Source: Marsupella aquatica
Lineage: Eukaryota; Marchantiophyta
DNA length: 64,000 nucleotides
NCBI GenBank assembly: GCA_973895155.1
Contig: OZ316898.1
Coordinates: 6,014,001 to 6,078,000 of the forward strand
Reading direction: 5' to 3'
Positions 30,904 to 43,387 of the stretch are shown here, in pieces; within the stretch, counting starts at the first letter, position 1, and each line of letters opens with the position of its first letter. The notes under the pieces are model-generated. The model did no database searches. It was not told where the DNA came from and saw only the letters and a program-made list of their open reading frames with translations. The translations under genes were made by a program, and so were the position numbers.

Positions 30904-33900
30904 ATGGCTGCGGTTTCAGCCTCGATTGTTAGTGCTGCTCTCGGATCCGTTGCTGCGCGGCAGACGGCTGCAACTCAGGTGTGGACTCGATCGGAGCCCA
31001 TAGCGATTTCTCTTTGAGAGATTCGAGGACTGTCCTGTGCCGTTCGCCCCCTTTTTTCCTGCTTCAGTTGGGTTTCATTGTTCGTATCTACTGTAGTAGA
31101 AGTGGTAAGCGAAAGTTTGTGTGGTTTGCGTGACAAGAATGCTTGATCTAGAACCTATGGCGTAAGATATCAATGACGAAGAAAATAAAAGGACCCCCAG
31201 CTCTTGCATGGTTGCAATGCCATACTTGAGAAGTAGAGCCCAGGAACTCCGACCAACAGCATATGTACCGACCCAAACGTCACAACACGACTGAAGCAAC
31301 CCACACCACATAAGTTGCACTCACTTCTTGGGACGGACAACAATGGGAAAAAAACTAACATTCTATGCACCCATTGGCTTTTAGATCGACAACTCTCAAG
31401 TGAAGCAGTCCTCATTCTATGTGGACACCTGCACCACAATCTCGAGAGAAATTCACAGGACCTGAGTTCTACCTCTGAAGCTTCCAAGGCGTGTCATAGT
31501 TGCTATATCAAGGACACTGTTCAGTCTTTCAAAATACACTCGGAAAACCATTTTATGATACAGTACGCACGGCCAACAAAGATTGCAGACAGGTAGCAAC
31601 AAAGCAATCTTTATGTTGGAAGAAACCCTAGACTCCAACAGCTGACACAGCAGTGATTGTCTATTTGAGAAGTTTGTCTGTCTTTTGCTGTACAAGTACT
31701 TTTGGTTACTTCTGAAGCCTGGATGTTACCGTTTCGTCTTCTGACTCTTGTAATTCTACATTCTGTTCTGCAGTTGGTTGCCACATTCAATGGATTAAGA
31801 CCGTGTTCCGTGCTGAGGCAAAGAGCCACCTTCCGCCTGCCGGTGGCTCCTCGGAAGTTGACCATCACCTCCCTTGTAAGCACTCGCAACAGATATCCCT
31901 TTGAATGACTAGACGGTCAAGGAATATGCAATGACCTTCGTGACATCAAGTGGGTGGGGTCAGGGGTTTTGTCTAGTTGACACATCTGTAGTCTTGGTTG
32001 ACACATCTGAAGTAATTCTCGTCTATCAAGTATCAGACATGGCAAAGCCGGGTTAAAAAGGAACCCTTGTCTGTTCATTTTGATGTTCAAAAGTAAGTGG
32101 TAGACGGTTTACATCGGTAGAAATCAGAGATAAAACGGTGTTGAAATATCCTGAACCAGATCCGTTACAACGACTCACGATGAGAGCGTACAATGGGACA
32201 TTTTCAAGGCTAGAAGTGCACAGCATGACATGGTTAGAGGAGATATCAAGCAAGAGACGCATTAAATGTCTAGTTGTAGGTAACGATTTCATGGGCTTGT
32301 TGCTGCACTATGGAACTAAGCCAGGAAATTTAGTTTGTGATGAACGATTTTCTGACTCATACCTGGTATGGTTGTTTTTTTTGGCTTGACATGATGAGAA
32401 TCCTTTCCTGATGTGAAGAAGTGGGATCAGGAGAACCATGACCCAATGTGACCAAATATGAGTTTACTGACAAGCTTTTTGGTGGATTATCCTTGCAGTT
32501 TGGAAGGAAGAAGCCTGCCGTAGTAGTGAAAGAAACTGTCATACCGGGCCCCGACTACCGCATTCCCATTGTATTGCTCGGTAAGTATTTAGCATCATAT
32601 ATAGTTGCTTTGGCGTAAAATCTCTATAGACGAGTGGCTGGCCTCTCTTGTAGGCCAAATGCGTTGAGCGATTGAAAAGATGCTGCCCTATATCATGTTT
32701 AGTGATGTGTTTTGGTTTTGCTTTGCCGGAATTTCAATTAGATTCATCCACTAGCACGACAATTTCGGGGCCTGGACTCTTTCCACACGCGTCTGCACTC
32801 ACCAAAACCCATAATATCAGCGCTCGATGCTATCCTTTGCTGTGCCAGGTTACCTCGGAAATGTAATTTGCTATACCACCTTGTCTAGAAATCTGTGATA
32901 TTCTTGGTTCACTGATTAAGCATCGTGATGCCAAAAGTGCTCTTGGACGTCTGAAACTCTCTTGACTGACGCCAACTTCTCTAATGTTTTCAGGTGCGGC
33001 TGGGGCATTTATTTACTCTGAAAATCTATTTGCTGCAGCTCCCGTGGGCCTCCTTGGGTTGTTCTTGCTCTTTCAGGTACTTTGAAACCTTTGACTTCGT
33101 GAGTTTAGCTTTGACGTGATGTGATAGGATTCATTGAATACTGCAGAATTGACTATTAAAACGTAATTGAAGCCACGTAGTGCTCAAAGCTACTGAAATG
33201 TGGTAAATTGATCGCAAAGATTGGGTGACATCAGCTATTTTTAGGCACGCAATGGATGAAAGAACCGATTGATTAATTTGAATGTTACAAGTTTGGAAGA
33301 AGTCTTACATCATGTGGTTTGGAATTCACAGACCACCCGTGTCAAATTTGTATTTGACAATGATGCCCTGGTATGTCCCACCTGTTGGAACTTGGTTTCC
33401 TTCAAATCTCTGTTGTGATGTCTCGCAAGCAGTATTTGTATGCTATTCACGATCTGTAGCTTTGGTGGCCGCGGGAAATTTGCTCTGCTGAGGTTGCCGA
33501 CTAGCGAATCTCATGTCGTTCACTCAGTCGTATCTATATTCTTGGTATTTTCTTCTTTTAGACTTCTCACCAGAAGCAAATATTTTTTGCTCCAATTTTC
33601 GTATGGTACTTTATTGATGTGTAATACTGTAATGCAGGAAGTGAAAATTGGGGAAGATCTTCAGGACTCAGGAGAAAATGTTTTCGTTGGTGGCGAAAAT
33701 CGTTGGAAGTATGTTTTAGACGAATAAGATGAAGCATTTCAGACCTGTATTTGAGCACAAGGGATACATGGCCGCCTTGTTTACGGAATAAGTCTCGTCA
33801 GTTGAAGATATGATGCGGTTCAGCTATGCCATGCCTCAACCTTGGTCGCCATGTAGAAAAGACACTGTCTTTAGGGTATAAGTGAGCAACCTAATCAAAA

Positions 33901-34548
33901 TTAATACACCTTGTTAAGTGCTTACTGTGCAATAACTTCCTCCCACAGGTACTCAACTTTCATCAACTGGGAGTTTTGGTGGCCGAATTTTCCGGTCCTT
34001 GTTTACTTTAAGGAATCGCAGACAAAGCCTGAAGGCCAGATCCACTTTTTCCCAATCATTTTTGTAAGTATCACTATTGCTCTAATTCGGATTTGCAGCG
34101 AGGGAGTCTTCTTCTACTTTAATCTCGAAAATCGTCCCTTATAATTATGACATCTCCACGCGAGAGAAAAGTGCCTCTCGCTCAGTTTTGTTGGTAATCC
34201 AATACTCTTGGTGAACAAGTTGTCAGGATTAAGAGAGAAACTATTACTATGCTGCTGTGTGATCTGTGTACTATCCATCGTTTAGAGCAGATTTTGCACC
34301 TAAAGCGGGTATAACCTGTTGTAGACTGTTCAAGGATGCTCTGTATAGTCAGCAGAGCTGCATTGCTTTTTGAGTTGGTGCCTGTGAGTGCCAATTATCA
34401 TGGCATCACTTATCTGGCCCCAGCTCTTGAGTTGTGATCATCCGCTAATGAAGATTTTCTCTGTTGTCTGGGGTGTCAGAATGGGAAACAGGTATATGAT
34501 ACGATGGTAGAGCGTTGCGGACCTTCTAAAAATAGCGGTCCAAAGTAA
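30904..34548 (+). CDS. DUF3119 family plastid protein
   Basis: Eight exons join in phase: 30904-30978, 31774-31875, 32499-32580, 32994-33076, 33332-33370, 33638-33708, 33949-34063 and 34480-34548. They give 211 residues ending in TAA, and all introns are GT-AG. The first 58 residues are rich in Ala, Ser and Arg with few acids, a chloroplast transit peptide. The mature part begins near VVVKETVIPGPDYRIPIVLL, with one or two membrane-type helices (AAGAFIYSENLFAAAPVGLLGLFLLFQ). The conserved DUF3119 core follows: RVKFVFDNDALEV, ENVFVGGENRWKYSTFINWE, FWWPNFPVLVYFKE, IHFFPIIFNGKQVYDTMVERC. The family is shared by cyanobacteria and plastids, and its role is not established. The gene appears intact. 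It stands upstream of, and in the same direction as, the GUCD1-like gene. The start is the first ATG that gives a transit peptide. Confidence 0.9.
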
Positions 34549-35154
34549 TGTCCAGCAGTTGATCAAGATTAAAGGGCAGGAGTCCGTTCTTGGATGTGCA
34601 ATCGGCTAGCTTGTCCTGCGTAGCGTCGTGGATCCAGGCAGATACCAACATCTGTGTTGTATAAAACACCTTCTCGGAGGTAGCATTGTAATATTTGTTG
34701 ATGTTCTTGCATGCCAGTGATGTATCCAATGTGTATTTCAATCATGGCAGCATATTAGCGATCACCGTGTAGCCTCGTATGTACAACCTTCATGACAACG
34801 GACTGGGAAAGAAATGTTGTACGCTCTCTAATCAAGGGCGACGGTTTTGCCGAGTACTCGTCACCTAATGCTCCCTACCTCGTCTAAGTGCCTTTGCGAA
34901 TTGCATGATTCTTTCCCCTCGCTAGTTCGATGGACCCTCAGCCGGGGTGTTGAAAATCTCTCCTACAGCAATCATTTAATGAGAATATTAGAAAGACCAT
35001 CAGTGGAGCTGTCCCTGGAGTGGTCTATCTAGCAACAACGTGGCAAACTTGCTGTTCAGAAGAGATTTCGCGAACGCAAGGCGAACGCCAGCTCACCTGG
35101 GAGTCAAGTATAGATTTGGAGTGGCCCGAGTTTTTCATACTTGACACCCAAAAA
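34549..35154. other. Intergenic, between DUF3119 and GUCD1-like genes
   Basis: Holds the 3' end of one gene and the 5' leader of the next. A 71-codon minus-strand open frame (34526-34741) overlaps the DUF3119 stop. It has no recognised motif and is probably chance. Confidence 0.45.
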
Positions 35155-37660
35155 ATGGGGACTTTAACGGCGGGGCAGCCGATACACACCAGTCTGCCCC
35201 GCCATGGATGGGTTGCAGATTCTCTGATTGAATCCAAGAGTTGGAGTCCTCCGTCTCCACTACTTGATCTAAGCGTGGTTCTTCCACGCTTTCATTATAT
35301 TCAGGTGAGTAGCTTCCTATCCACAATGACAGAGCTAGAGTTCAATGAGGAATTCTACGGGCTATGTATCAATTCGTTTCGTGAATTCTCCTCTTATAGG
35401 TTGTCTTCTCTTCCTACAGGTGCCTCATGTAAGGCAGCTGTACAGCTGGGATTGCGGTTTGGCGTGTTGTTTGATGGTTTTACGAGCTTTGGGCGTTGAT
35501 AACTGTGATCTGAAATCATTGGCCAAGCTATGCTCGACTACAAGGTAAAGAAATTCCTTTTCAGTTCACTCATGATGAATGGAACTGAATTGGGACATGG
35601 CCATACCACCCCATCTTGATTTTTGGGGGTTCTTGTGTGTCAGTTAAGGTAGAAAAGATTGTAAGGAGAGCTATGAATTGCTGGCGAGCTAAGAATCGCT
35701 CATATCAAACAAGCTACACAAGGTCTGGCATAGGTGTTTTAACACGTTCTCCTGTCTAGTAGGAGTCTGCTATTCTACATTTGATGCATAAGTCACACTG
35801 GATATGATTGAAGACAAACACTGAAGGTTTGCACTTATCGTTGCATGTGGACTGTGCAGCGTATGGACCATTGATTTGGCCCACTTGTTACGTCGCTTTG
35901 CCGTCAGTGTGTCTTTGATCACTGTGACAATTGGCGCCAACCCTCGTTTCGCTGTGGAGAGTTTTTACCAGGTTAGTCTTCTCGATGCGTAGTGATCTGA
36001 AACTGCTATTTGTATTTTCTTGTACACACTAGAAGCTTGACTTTTATCTAGACCTTTTGTATCGTCATTCATAGTAATTGGGTGAACCGGGGTCGAAGTT
36101 GATCTGAAGGCGCAACGGTTATTTTTCAGGATCACATGGAAGAAGACGGTGAGAGAGTGAATAGTCTTTTTGAGCAGGCTCCGCTAGTTGGGATCCAGAT
36201 ACAGGTCATCTTCCTGCTTACGATATCTTCTTGCCTCTGCACTACTTGTCCGAGTATGTTCTGCGGTTGTACAGCCTTAACAATTACTTTCCTTTTGATT
36301 CACCCTCGTGCTGCCACTCGGTGAGAATGCTGTGTTGTCATACTTCGGTCCGAAAGTAGGAGGAAACCATGCTGTAGTATCAGAGTTCTTCAGTCTCTCA
36401 AACTGAATCTCATCAAGCTTGTTGGATGATTCAGTGGCGCTCAATCAGTGGAGACGAAATCTGTATGCTGATGCTATCTGGCAGATACCTGGCTATTGCA
36501 TTGGTGGACAAGAGACGGCTAAGGTTGGTTGGTTCCTTGTCTGCTGCAGTGTCTACCTCGACGAACTTCGTGGGTTGTTGTCATAATTTAGCTTTAGCCG
36601 CACTCGTTTTTTCATTTTCAACCTAGTATCCTGAAACTAGTGCTTGCGTCTCTAATCCGTGGCTTGTCTTGATTGCCTGTACCCTAACTGAATTATGCGG
36701 TTTCATTTGCAGTCATCCCTGGTTAGATGATCTTTGCTTGGGAGATTGTTGTGGTACAGACACTGGATATACAGGTGCGTTCTCATCCTTAACTCTTAGC
36801 CTTGTGAGTTCTTTCGATTTCTAATCTTTATCTCAAGTGTCCTCTTGTACATCAAGTACCTATTGCCAAGATCGTCATGTTGAGCTGAAGGCATCATGGG
36901 ACGTCGAGCACATCAGACTTTTGCATGAAGCTCTGACAACTTCGACTGTAGTGATCTTCATTACCCAATTGGATGCTTCTGAGTAACTTGGACGGATTAT
37001 CTTTGCTTTTGTTGACATGTTGCGGCTGTCATTGCTATCCAGGGCATTATGTGGTAATATGTGGATATGACTTAGAGACAGATGAGTTTGAGATCAGAGA
37101 TCCAGCTAGTAGCAGGTATTACTCTCTCTTGGACGTGTGACATCACCCTAGATCTATCTAATCTTCTGATTGCTATTTGCTACGACATGTGAGACCCTGT
37201 AAAGCTCATTCTTAAGTGTTTTGCTGCAGTGGGAGTGGACGCATCTCTTTGGATGCATTGGAGGCAGCACGGAAATCTTTTGGCACGGATGAAGATATTC
37301 TTTTTGTAAGCCTTTCTACACACCTTAGTTTTGAAATAAAGGCAAACATAAAATTTACTTCAATTAGTAACGGGGAGTTTGCCTATACCAGGCGTGGGGA
37401 AGGATCTTTGGAAGGACACTGAAGCTGGATGAGCTCGTTTGTTGGGATCCTAGTATGTTTAGGATTTTATGAGGGCTGCCTACTAGAACTCTCCACACTT
37501 TCAGGCTGTACCTTTGTCTTGAACAAGAAGCCGTCCTGTGATGAGCTGACAATGGACCCGCATTGTGCAGGTGTCTCTTGACAGTCTTGATTCAGAATCA
37601 ATAGCCATGGATGCTCTGAAGGAGCCCAGTCAATTCAACGTAGACTTTAGACCAACTTGA
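35155..37660 (+). CDS. Guanylyl cyclase-like / GUCD1 family protein
   Basis: Nine exons join in phase: 35155-35304, 35420-35544, 35860-35971, 36130-36204, 36435-36523, 36713-36774, 37043-37115, 37230-37305 and 37571-37660. They give 283 residues, close to the size of Arabidopsis GC1. Conserved blocks: VPHVRQLYSWDCGLACCLMVLRALG (about 51-75), WTIDLAHLLRRF, TIGANPRFAVESFYQ, YLAIALVDK, GHYVVICGYD and EFEIRDPAS, RKSFGTDEDILF near the C-terminus. The Gln, Cys, His and Asp in these blocks are laid out as in C39-like papain folds. The plant member was described as a soluble guanylyl cyclase from in vitro work; that activity is not readable from sequence. ATG 35155 is in good context (AAAAAATGG) and fits family length. 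The frame is open further upstream, but only to a GTG. Confidence 0.92.
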
Positions 37661-38540
37661 GCCGGCAACTTTAGAATTGGTGGCCATAGTTTGCAAAGAG
37701 CACCGGAAATTCATTGTAGAAATCAGACCCGGAATTTAGTGACATAGTCGGCTGTTCGAGCATCCGCGGTCAGGCTTTGCTCTCTCCACGGATCCTAGAC
37801 AATTCATTGTAGAAATCCGATTCCATTTGTCTGGCCCATTCATATTATGAAAGGATATGTCTCATGTAACTTAAATCCTTATTCATCCGGTAAGAATATG
37901 TTTCTGTTTCTGATCTAGCTTGCATAGTATATCACTGTAGTTAGCTTCATCAAATCTGGAAAGGCACACAGGCTCAGCTTTTCTTGTGAATTTCTGATAG
38001 CTGAGTAACTGTCAGTCAACAGGTTGTCCATGTAATCCAGAAGACTGAAAATTTAGAAAGCCATCGTCAATAGGAATGGCCACATAATATTAAGAGTTAT
38101 TCATGAATGTATGATCTATGATGGACCGTAAAGTGTGGCACTGGAAATATCCCTTTATTCACATTCAGGTTGCTTCACTGACGGGAAGTGGAACACGATA
38201 CTAAATTAAAGAAGAATTCAATTCGCAACAAAACACTCGGAAAATACACTCTTAATGTCTGGTGGGAGTCCCACACAGAATAAAAAGCGGGATTTAAAGA
38301 GGCCGGTCTGAGGGTATACTCGACGTCTGCTAATATAGTCACTACTACCGGAAACTAACATCCGATCAAATAATGTTAGGATGAAGTTCTGTCACATTGA
38401 CTGAGAAGCTTTATCTTGATTGGAGATCACTTGGAATGCTGAACTAGACGCCTTGAGAATGATCATAAAAGTAATCTAAGCCAAATCTAGCCTAGACAGT
38501 AAGTGTATACCATGCATGGAGGTTCCAATGTAAATCTCTG
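37661..38540. other. Intergenic, convergent gene ends
   Basis: Lies between the GUCD1-like gene (plus) and the receptor kinase (minus). Probably contains the 3' untranslated regions of both. No other feature was seen. Confidence 0.5.
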
Positions 38541-41500
38541 TCAGTCGCAATCTGTCGAGCCACTGTCAGCTCGTCCCCCTGTTTTTCGAATACCACCGGG
38601 CATCTGAATGACGTTAGTATCACTGTTGGAATATGTGCTGTTGTTGTCGGAGGAGAGTCCGGAGTATAGGATTATGCTTTGGCTTCGTCCATCCTCACTG
38701 ATAGAGTCCAAAATCTTGGATGTGCCTTCAAGGTCAAGCAATAAGTTTTGCAGCTCTTTCCACACATCCTTCATGCTGGGTCTGGCCTTGGATCTCATGT
38801 CTAGACATTTCAAAGCCAATTTCCACACATTTAAGATAGACTCCCTCCCATGGCCAGTCGGGTCACTGTAGGTCTCTGTGAGAGAAGGATCAATCATTCG
38901 TCGTAAGTCTCCAGTGCTCTGATTGATTGTGTTGGCAAAATTCACCAGACTAGTTTCCTCTTCATTCCCGAGGTCTACTGCAGGCCTGGCCGAGATGAGT
39001 TCTAGCAGAACCACTCCAAAGCTATAAACATCACTTTTATTTGTAAACTTGCAGGAGTTATAGTACTCAGGATCGATGTAGCCGATGGTGCCCTTGACTG
39101 CCACGGTTGAGACATGGGTGGCTGCAATGGGAGCCAGCCTTGAGATACCAAAATCTGCAACTTTAGCATCAAGGTCGTCGTTTAACAAAATGTTGGATGA
39201 CTTGACATCTCTATGATAGATGGGGAATGTAGTTGCTGAATGAAGATAGTTTAGAGCATCGGCAGTTTGAACTGCAATGTTAAGTCGTTGTTCCCAAGTC
39301 AAGCGTGTAGGCCCGATTTTGCCTAGAAGATGCTGTTGGAGAGTGCCATTGGAAATGAACTCCAAGACAAGCAAGGAAATCTTGTTCTCCATGCAGCAAC
39401 CCAAGAGCTTCACAAGATGCCGGTGGTTCACTTGGGACAGGATCCTCACCTCGTTCAAGAATTGTTGCTTGTTCTTTTCAGATCCTTCGTGCTTGCTTCT
39501 CTTGATGGCCACGATGGTTCCATCATTGAGTTTGCCAGTGTAGACAGTCCCAAATGCTCCCTCTCCTATTCGTGCACTTTCAGCAAAGTGGTCTGTCGCT
39601 TTCTTTAGCTCCCAAAGGGGCATTAGTGTCGTTGATTCCCTCTCCATTAGAGTTTTGATCAAATCTGCATCTTGCTGGTGCCTTTTGTGGTACACTCTCC
39701 ATCGCCAGGTGGCAATTAAACAACTTCCCACAGCCATTATCACAGATCCACCGACTATGATCAACAGTACCCACCATTGTATGCTTGATCCTAAACCTTG
39801 GGGACAAGGATCCAAGGGAGCGCCACAAAGTCCATCATTGCCTAAGAAAAAGCTTCGGTTATACAGTCTACTGTTAGGAGCCATGACAGGAAGCTGTCCC
39901 GAAAGATTATTGTTGGTAACATCTAGAATTACCAAATTTGGAAGCAGAACAATGGTTTCTGGGACAGATCCAGTTACATCATTGTTAGACAAGTTTAAGG
40001 TCTGAAGAGAAGGCAACCATGTGCTATTGAAAGCCGCCCCTAACATCTTCCCTTTCAGATGACTATTGCTAAAATCCAAGACTTCTAAGTTGTTGTAGTT
40101 CCCAAAGTCTGAAGGTAGAGAAGTCCCTGAGAAATTGTTCCCTCCCACCCGAAACTCTTTTAAAGATCCACCAATGGCAAAAAAATCCAGCAGAGTCCTG
40201 ATTAGATCTGGAGTAGCTCCCGTGGCACTCATTTGAAGATTGTTGTTACTGAGGTCTACAATTCGCAGGTATCGCAAACTGTTGTTGATATTTACAATTC
40301 TTGACAGGTCTCCAGTGAATAAATTGTTTGGGAGTCTGAGCTTTGTCAAGTATTGCAAACCAGGACTGTTACCAAGAAAATCGACAATGTCACCCGAGAG
40401 GAAGTTGTCGCGAAGCCTTAAGGAGTAGATCTGCATATTGTTGGAGATGACGGGGATGGGTCCACTAAGGTTATTGTAACTAAGATCTAAAAATAGGTAT
40501 GAGTATTTCTTGGTCCCATCAATAGGTATATTACCTGTAAGAAAATTGTGTGACAAATTCATGGAAAGTGTAGAATAATTGGAAATTTGAGGTTGGAGCA
40601 AATCTGCAGGAATACTGCCCGTGAGCTGATTTTGAGAAAAATCCAACAAAAGGCTATTAGACAGTGCTCGGGAGAACCCGAAAGGGATGTCACCTGACAG
40701 TTTGTTGTTTGAAAGATCAAGAACCTTGAGATTCGAGAGGTTTCCTATGCCAAGTGGAATCTGACCCTCGAGTTGATTACCCTGTACAGAAAGATGCTCC
40801 AAACTCTTCACACCGGGGAACATCGGCCCGTCGAACTCCGTGAAGTTGTTGTTGTGAAGACTCAAGTCTATCAGATTGGTTAAGTTTGGAAGAGAAAGGA
40901 TAGTACCATTCAACATATTGTTAGAAATCTCTATGTTGACAAGACTAGTAATCTCCCCCAGCCCTTTCGGAAAGGGGCCAGTGAGTTGATTGTTGCTAAG
41001 AAGGAGAACTTGTAAGTCCTTCAAGCCCCGTAGATTAGGAATCTCACCGGAAAGGTGATTATTCTCCAACGAGAGATGTTTCAAGCTCTGGCAAGCAGAA
41101 ATGTTGGGTGGAATTGGGCCCGAGAAGTTGTTTCGCGCGAGATGCAAACGGACAAGCCCAGTCAAAGTCTGGATTGTGTCCGGAATGTTGTAAGGAGGAC
41201 CTGTACCCAAATAGTTCGATGACAGGTCCAATTTACGAAGACCAGTAAGGTTGGACAATATTTCCAAACTCACAGATGGCAGTTCCGACAGTGCCCAACC
41301 CGAAAGATCGAGCTCCTCTACAGTCGACCTCGTTGTACAAGTTACTCCGACCCAATCGCATGGGCGTTTGTCAGATGTCGCCTTCCAGCTGCTCCAATAA
41401 GACCAGGCTCCTCCAGAATTGCCAATGTCTATCCAATCATCTCCAAATAGGCCCACATGCCCATTACTTGACTCCATTGAATCCTTGAAACTCAAAAGGG

Positions 41501-41639
41501 TCTGAACTTCCTCGCTCTGATTCTGAGCATTCGCTTGCGAGAATAACAAAAACCAGAGAAAGAAGAGCGAGATCTGTTGAAAGTATGTCGAGCTCCTAAA
41601 CAGCGACGAATATTGCGCTGAAGCCGTTTTACCCGCCAT
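38541..41639 (-). CDS. LRR receptor-like kinase with WAK-like kinase domain
   Basis: An intronless gene of 1032 residues from the second in-frame ATG (41639). That start puts a signal peptide (ISLFFLWFLLFSQANA) near the N-terminus. The frame is open to ATG 41816, but the extra 59 residues do not look like part of the protein. Order: an LRR N-terminal cap (TLLSFKDSMES, CDWVGVTC); about 18-20 leucine-rich repeats of plant type (LxGxIP) to about residue 600; CGAPLDPCP cap; membrane helix about 620-645; kinase about 685-960. The kinase has IGEGAFGTVY, VAIKRSK, HRDVKSSNILL and DFGISRL, and GTIGYIDPEYY in the activation loop, so it is an active RD-type kinase by motif. The kinase reads like the WAK/WAK-like group rather than a typical LRR kinase. 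It acts at the plasma membrane; the ligand is unknown. Confidence 0.93.
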   Translation of the reverse strand: MAGKTASAQYSSLFRSSTYFQQISLFFLWFLLFSQANAQNQSEEVQTLLSFKDSMESSNGHVGLFGDDWIDIGNSGGAWSYWSSWKATSDKRPCDWVGVTCTTRSTVEELDLSGWALSELPSVSLEILSNLTGLRKLDLSSNYLGTGPPYNIPDTIQTLTGLVRLHLARNNFSGPIPPNISACQSLKHLSLENNHLSGEIPNLRGLKDLQVLLLSNNQLTGPFPKGLGEITSLVNIEISNNMLNGTILSLPNLTNLIDLSLHNNNFTEFDGPMFPGVKSLEHLSVQGNQLEGQIPLGIGNLSNLKVLDLSNNKLSGDIPFGFSRALSNSLLLDFSQNQLTGSIPADLLQPQISNYSTLSMNLSHNFLTGNIPIDGTKKYSYLFLDLSYNNLSGPIPVISNNMQIYSLRLRDNFLSGDIVDFLGNSPGLQYLTKLRLPNNLFTGDLSRIVNINNSLRYLRIVDLSNNNLQMSATGATPDLIRTLLDFFAIGGSLKEFRVGGNNFSGTSLPSDFGNYNNLEVLDFSNSHLKGKMLGAAFNSTWLPSLQTLNLSNNDVTGSVPETIVLLPNLVILDVTNNNLSGQLPVMAPNSRLYNRSFFLGNDGLCGAPLDPCPQGLGSSIQWWVLLIIVGGSVIMAVGSCLIATWRWRVYHKRHQQDADLIKTLMERESTTLMPLWELKKATDHFAESARIGEGAFGTVYTGKLNDGTIVAIKRSKHEGSEKNKQQFLNEVRILSQVNHRHLVKLLGCCMENKISLLVLEFISNGTLQQHLLGKIGPTRLTWEQRLNIAVQTADALNYLHSATTFPIYHRDVKSSNILLNDDLDAKVADFGISRLAPIAATHVSTVAVKGTIGYIDPEYYNSCKFTNKSDVYSFGVVLLELISARPAVDLGNEEETSLVNFANTINQSTGDLRRMIDPSLTETYSDPTGHGRESILNVWKLALKCLDMRSKARPSMKDVWKELQNLLLDLEGTSKILDSISEDGRSQSIILYSGLSSDNNSTYSNSDTNVIQMPGGIRKTGGRADSGSTDCD

Positions 41640-43335
41640 TGGGCTTCTTAGTCTAACAGAGGCAAAGGATGGGATTATATGATTGTACGGCGATAATGAG
41701 CAGCTTCCTAAAAGGAAAGTATGCTTTCTTGTGCTGCTATTTCCTGGACCCGTCCATCGTCTCATCTGTCTCTGACGGAAGGTACCTGAGAAACTGAAAA
41801 CATCTCGTTCAGACATGGTGATTGATGTGTACCATCAGCAAGCTAACGAAATTAACACAGTTGACTATCGTTTAATAATGGTGGTCATCCAATTTTTTAA
41901 TATTAAAATTTCCGAGAATTCCGTAAACTTCCTGGCTGTCAAGAGAGTTTTTCAAAGCTACACAAACGCAGATATTTTAGACACTTTGACAATTGAATCA
42001 ACCGGCACGGATCGTCTGGGAACGAAACTTCTAATCCCGCTTCTAATTAATATGCTGCAGCTTAAATCTACGTCCGAGGAGACAGCACTGCAGCAAACCA
42101 AGATGAAGGCAATGGATGCGGATAGGTAACTTGGAGCAAGTGCCTGAGAGTATGCATCAGAAACGATGTTTGCACAAATATGGTCAGTGCTAGCCACATC
42201 CTGCACATTCTCATCACCAGACGACCAAGTATAACTCAGAGCGCAAAGTGAATATGGCAGACGTTATTCGAAGAAGCTCACTCACCAGAAGAGTTTCAGC
42301 CCAGGTTTCAGCGGTCCATGCAAAACTTTTGTTCCGTCGTTGTGGCGTTCTTGCAGATCAGGCAGCTTTCACATAGGAACGTACCCAGCAACATCTGTCA
42401 AACCTTCTGCGGGCACTTGAAAAGAGTGCAAGTGTGAGAGAGTGTTGAGACGTACTACGAAACCTTTTGCTGCAAGATTGTAACCTTAATTCATATGATG
42501 CAAAGAGTGTTAGAATAATACTGCGGGCCGTTATCTAGTGAACGCTGAATGATCTTGTTGAAGCTCAGTGACGATAACTTCTGCAAGCATACAGGAAGCT
42601 ACTTAGTCCAAACTACTACCAGTAACTAATTTTATCTGTCGAAGACGTACATAATTCAGACATCCTTCAAGAATTTTTTTACCTCAATCTACTACTTTCT
42701 CCGCTTGCAACGAGCATGCAGATCCCGCAAGATCTAGGAGCTCGGTGTCGACGCGGTCTAAGTCAGCGGAATGCATGAAAATGCTAACAGACAGCTCAGA
42801 CAATGCAATTCTGAAAATTTCGTACTCCCCGAAAATTCACCTGTGCCCTACTTCTTGTGACGAATAGCAACGGGGAAAGCTGGCTATATATCTTCTGCCA
42901 GACAGCACCCAGCCCACTTGTCCATGTATCCGGTGTTTGGAGCTGTAGACTTTCCATGCATTTGAGCTTCAGCAGATTAAATACCAAGACTTCACGTGGT
43001 GTATGATGGAGCTCGAGAACATAGAAATTTCATGCAAGGGGAAAGACTTCAACTTAGACTTAGTCCTTCGCCCTGCCCTTTTGGATTTGTTGCGTCACTT
43101 GCCCCATCTACTACCTAGTCAGAGCTAGCTAGAAGTTTAGCATACTAGGGGCATGCACACAACTTTCTGTGAGTTGTAATTATTTCTCCGTCCGGGAGAT
43201 AGAACCGACGACTTTTGAGGTCAATTGTGGGGCCAGCCCAAGAACCATGAGATCAAGTGGCCGACCGAACGGCATTGATAAACATTGACGATGAGAATCT
43301 CATCGCTGTAGAATGTAGCAACCGTGATGACAGAA
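41640..43335. other. Upstream region of the receptor kinase, noncoding
   Basis: Includes the likely 5' leader and promoter of the minus-strand kinase gene. A 104-codon plus-strand open frame (41815-42129) lies in it without recognisable content. Confidence 0.45.
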
Positions 43336-43387
43336 GTTGCCTGGAGAGAGAACTCGAAGACGTTGCCTGGAGAGAGAACTCAAAGAC
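43336..43387 (+). repeat. 26-bp tandem duplication
   Basis: gttgcctggagagagaactc plus six bases is repeated directly at 43336 and 43362, with a single difference. Confidence 0.9.

Noticed and set aside
32818-32832. Possible twelfth palindrome copy, CAGCGC-TCG-ATGCTA, in an intron of the DUF3119 gene
   Set aside because: Only 12 of 15 bases agree and the right half is broken; outside the CACTA element, so probably chance.
34526-34741. 71-codon minus-strand ORF opposite the DUF3119 stop
   Set aside because: No known motif and overlaps a well-supported gene end; treated as chance.
35020-35154. Upstream extension of the GUCD1-like frame
   Set aside because: It begins with GTG, not ATG, and the extra residues do not resemble the family; ATG 35155 fits in context and length.
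41640-41816. 59-residue N-terminal extension of the receptor kinase
   Set aside because: The signal peptide would then be internal; the start at 41639 places it at the N-terminus.
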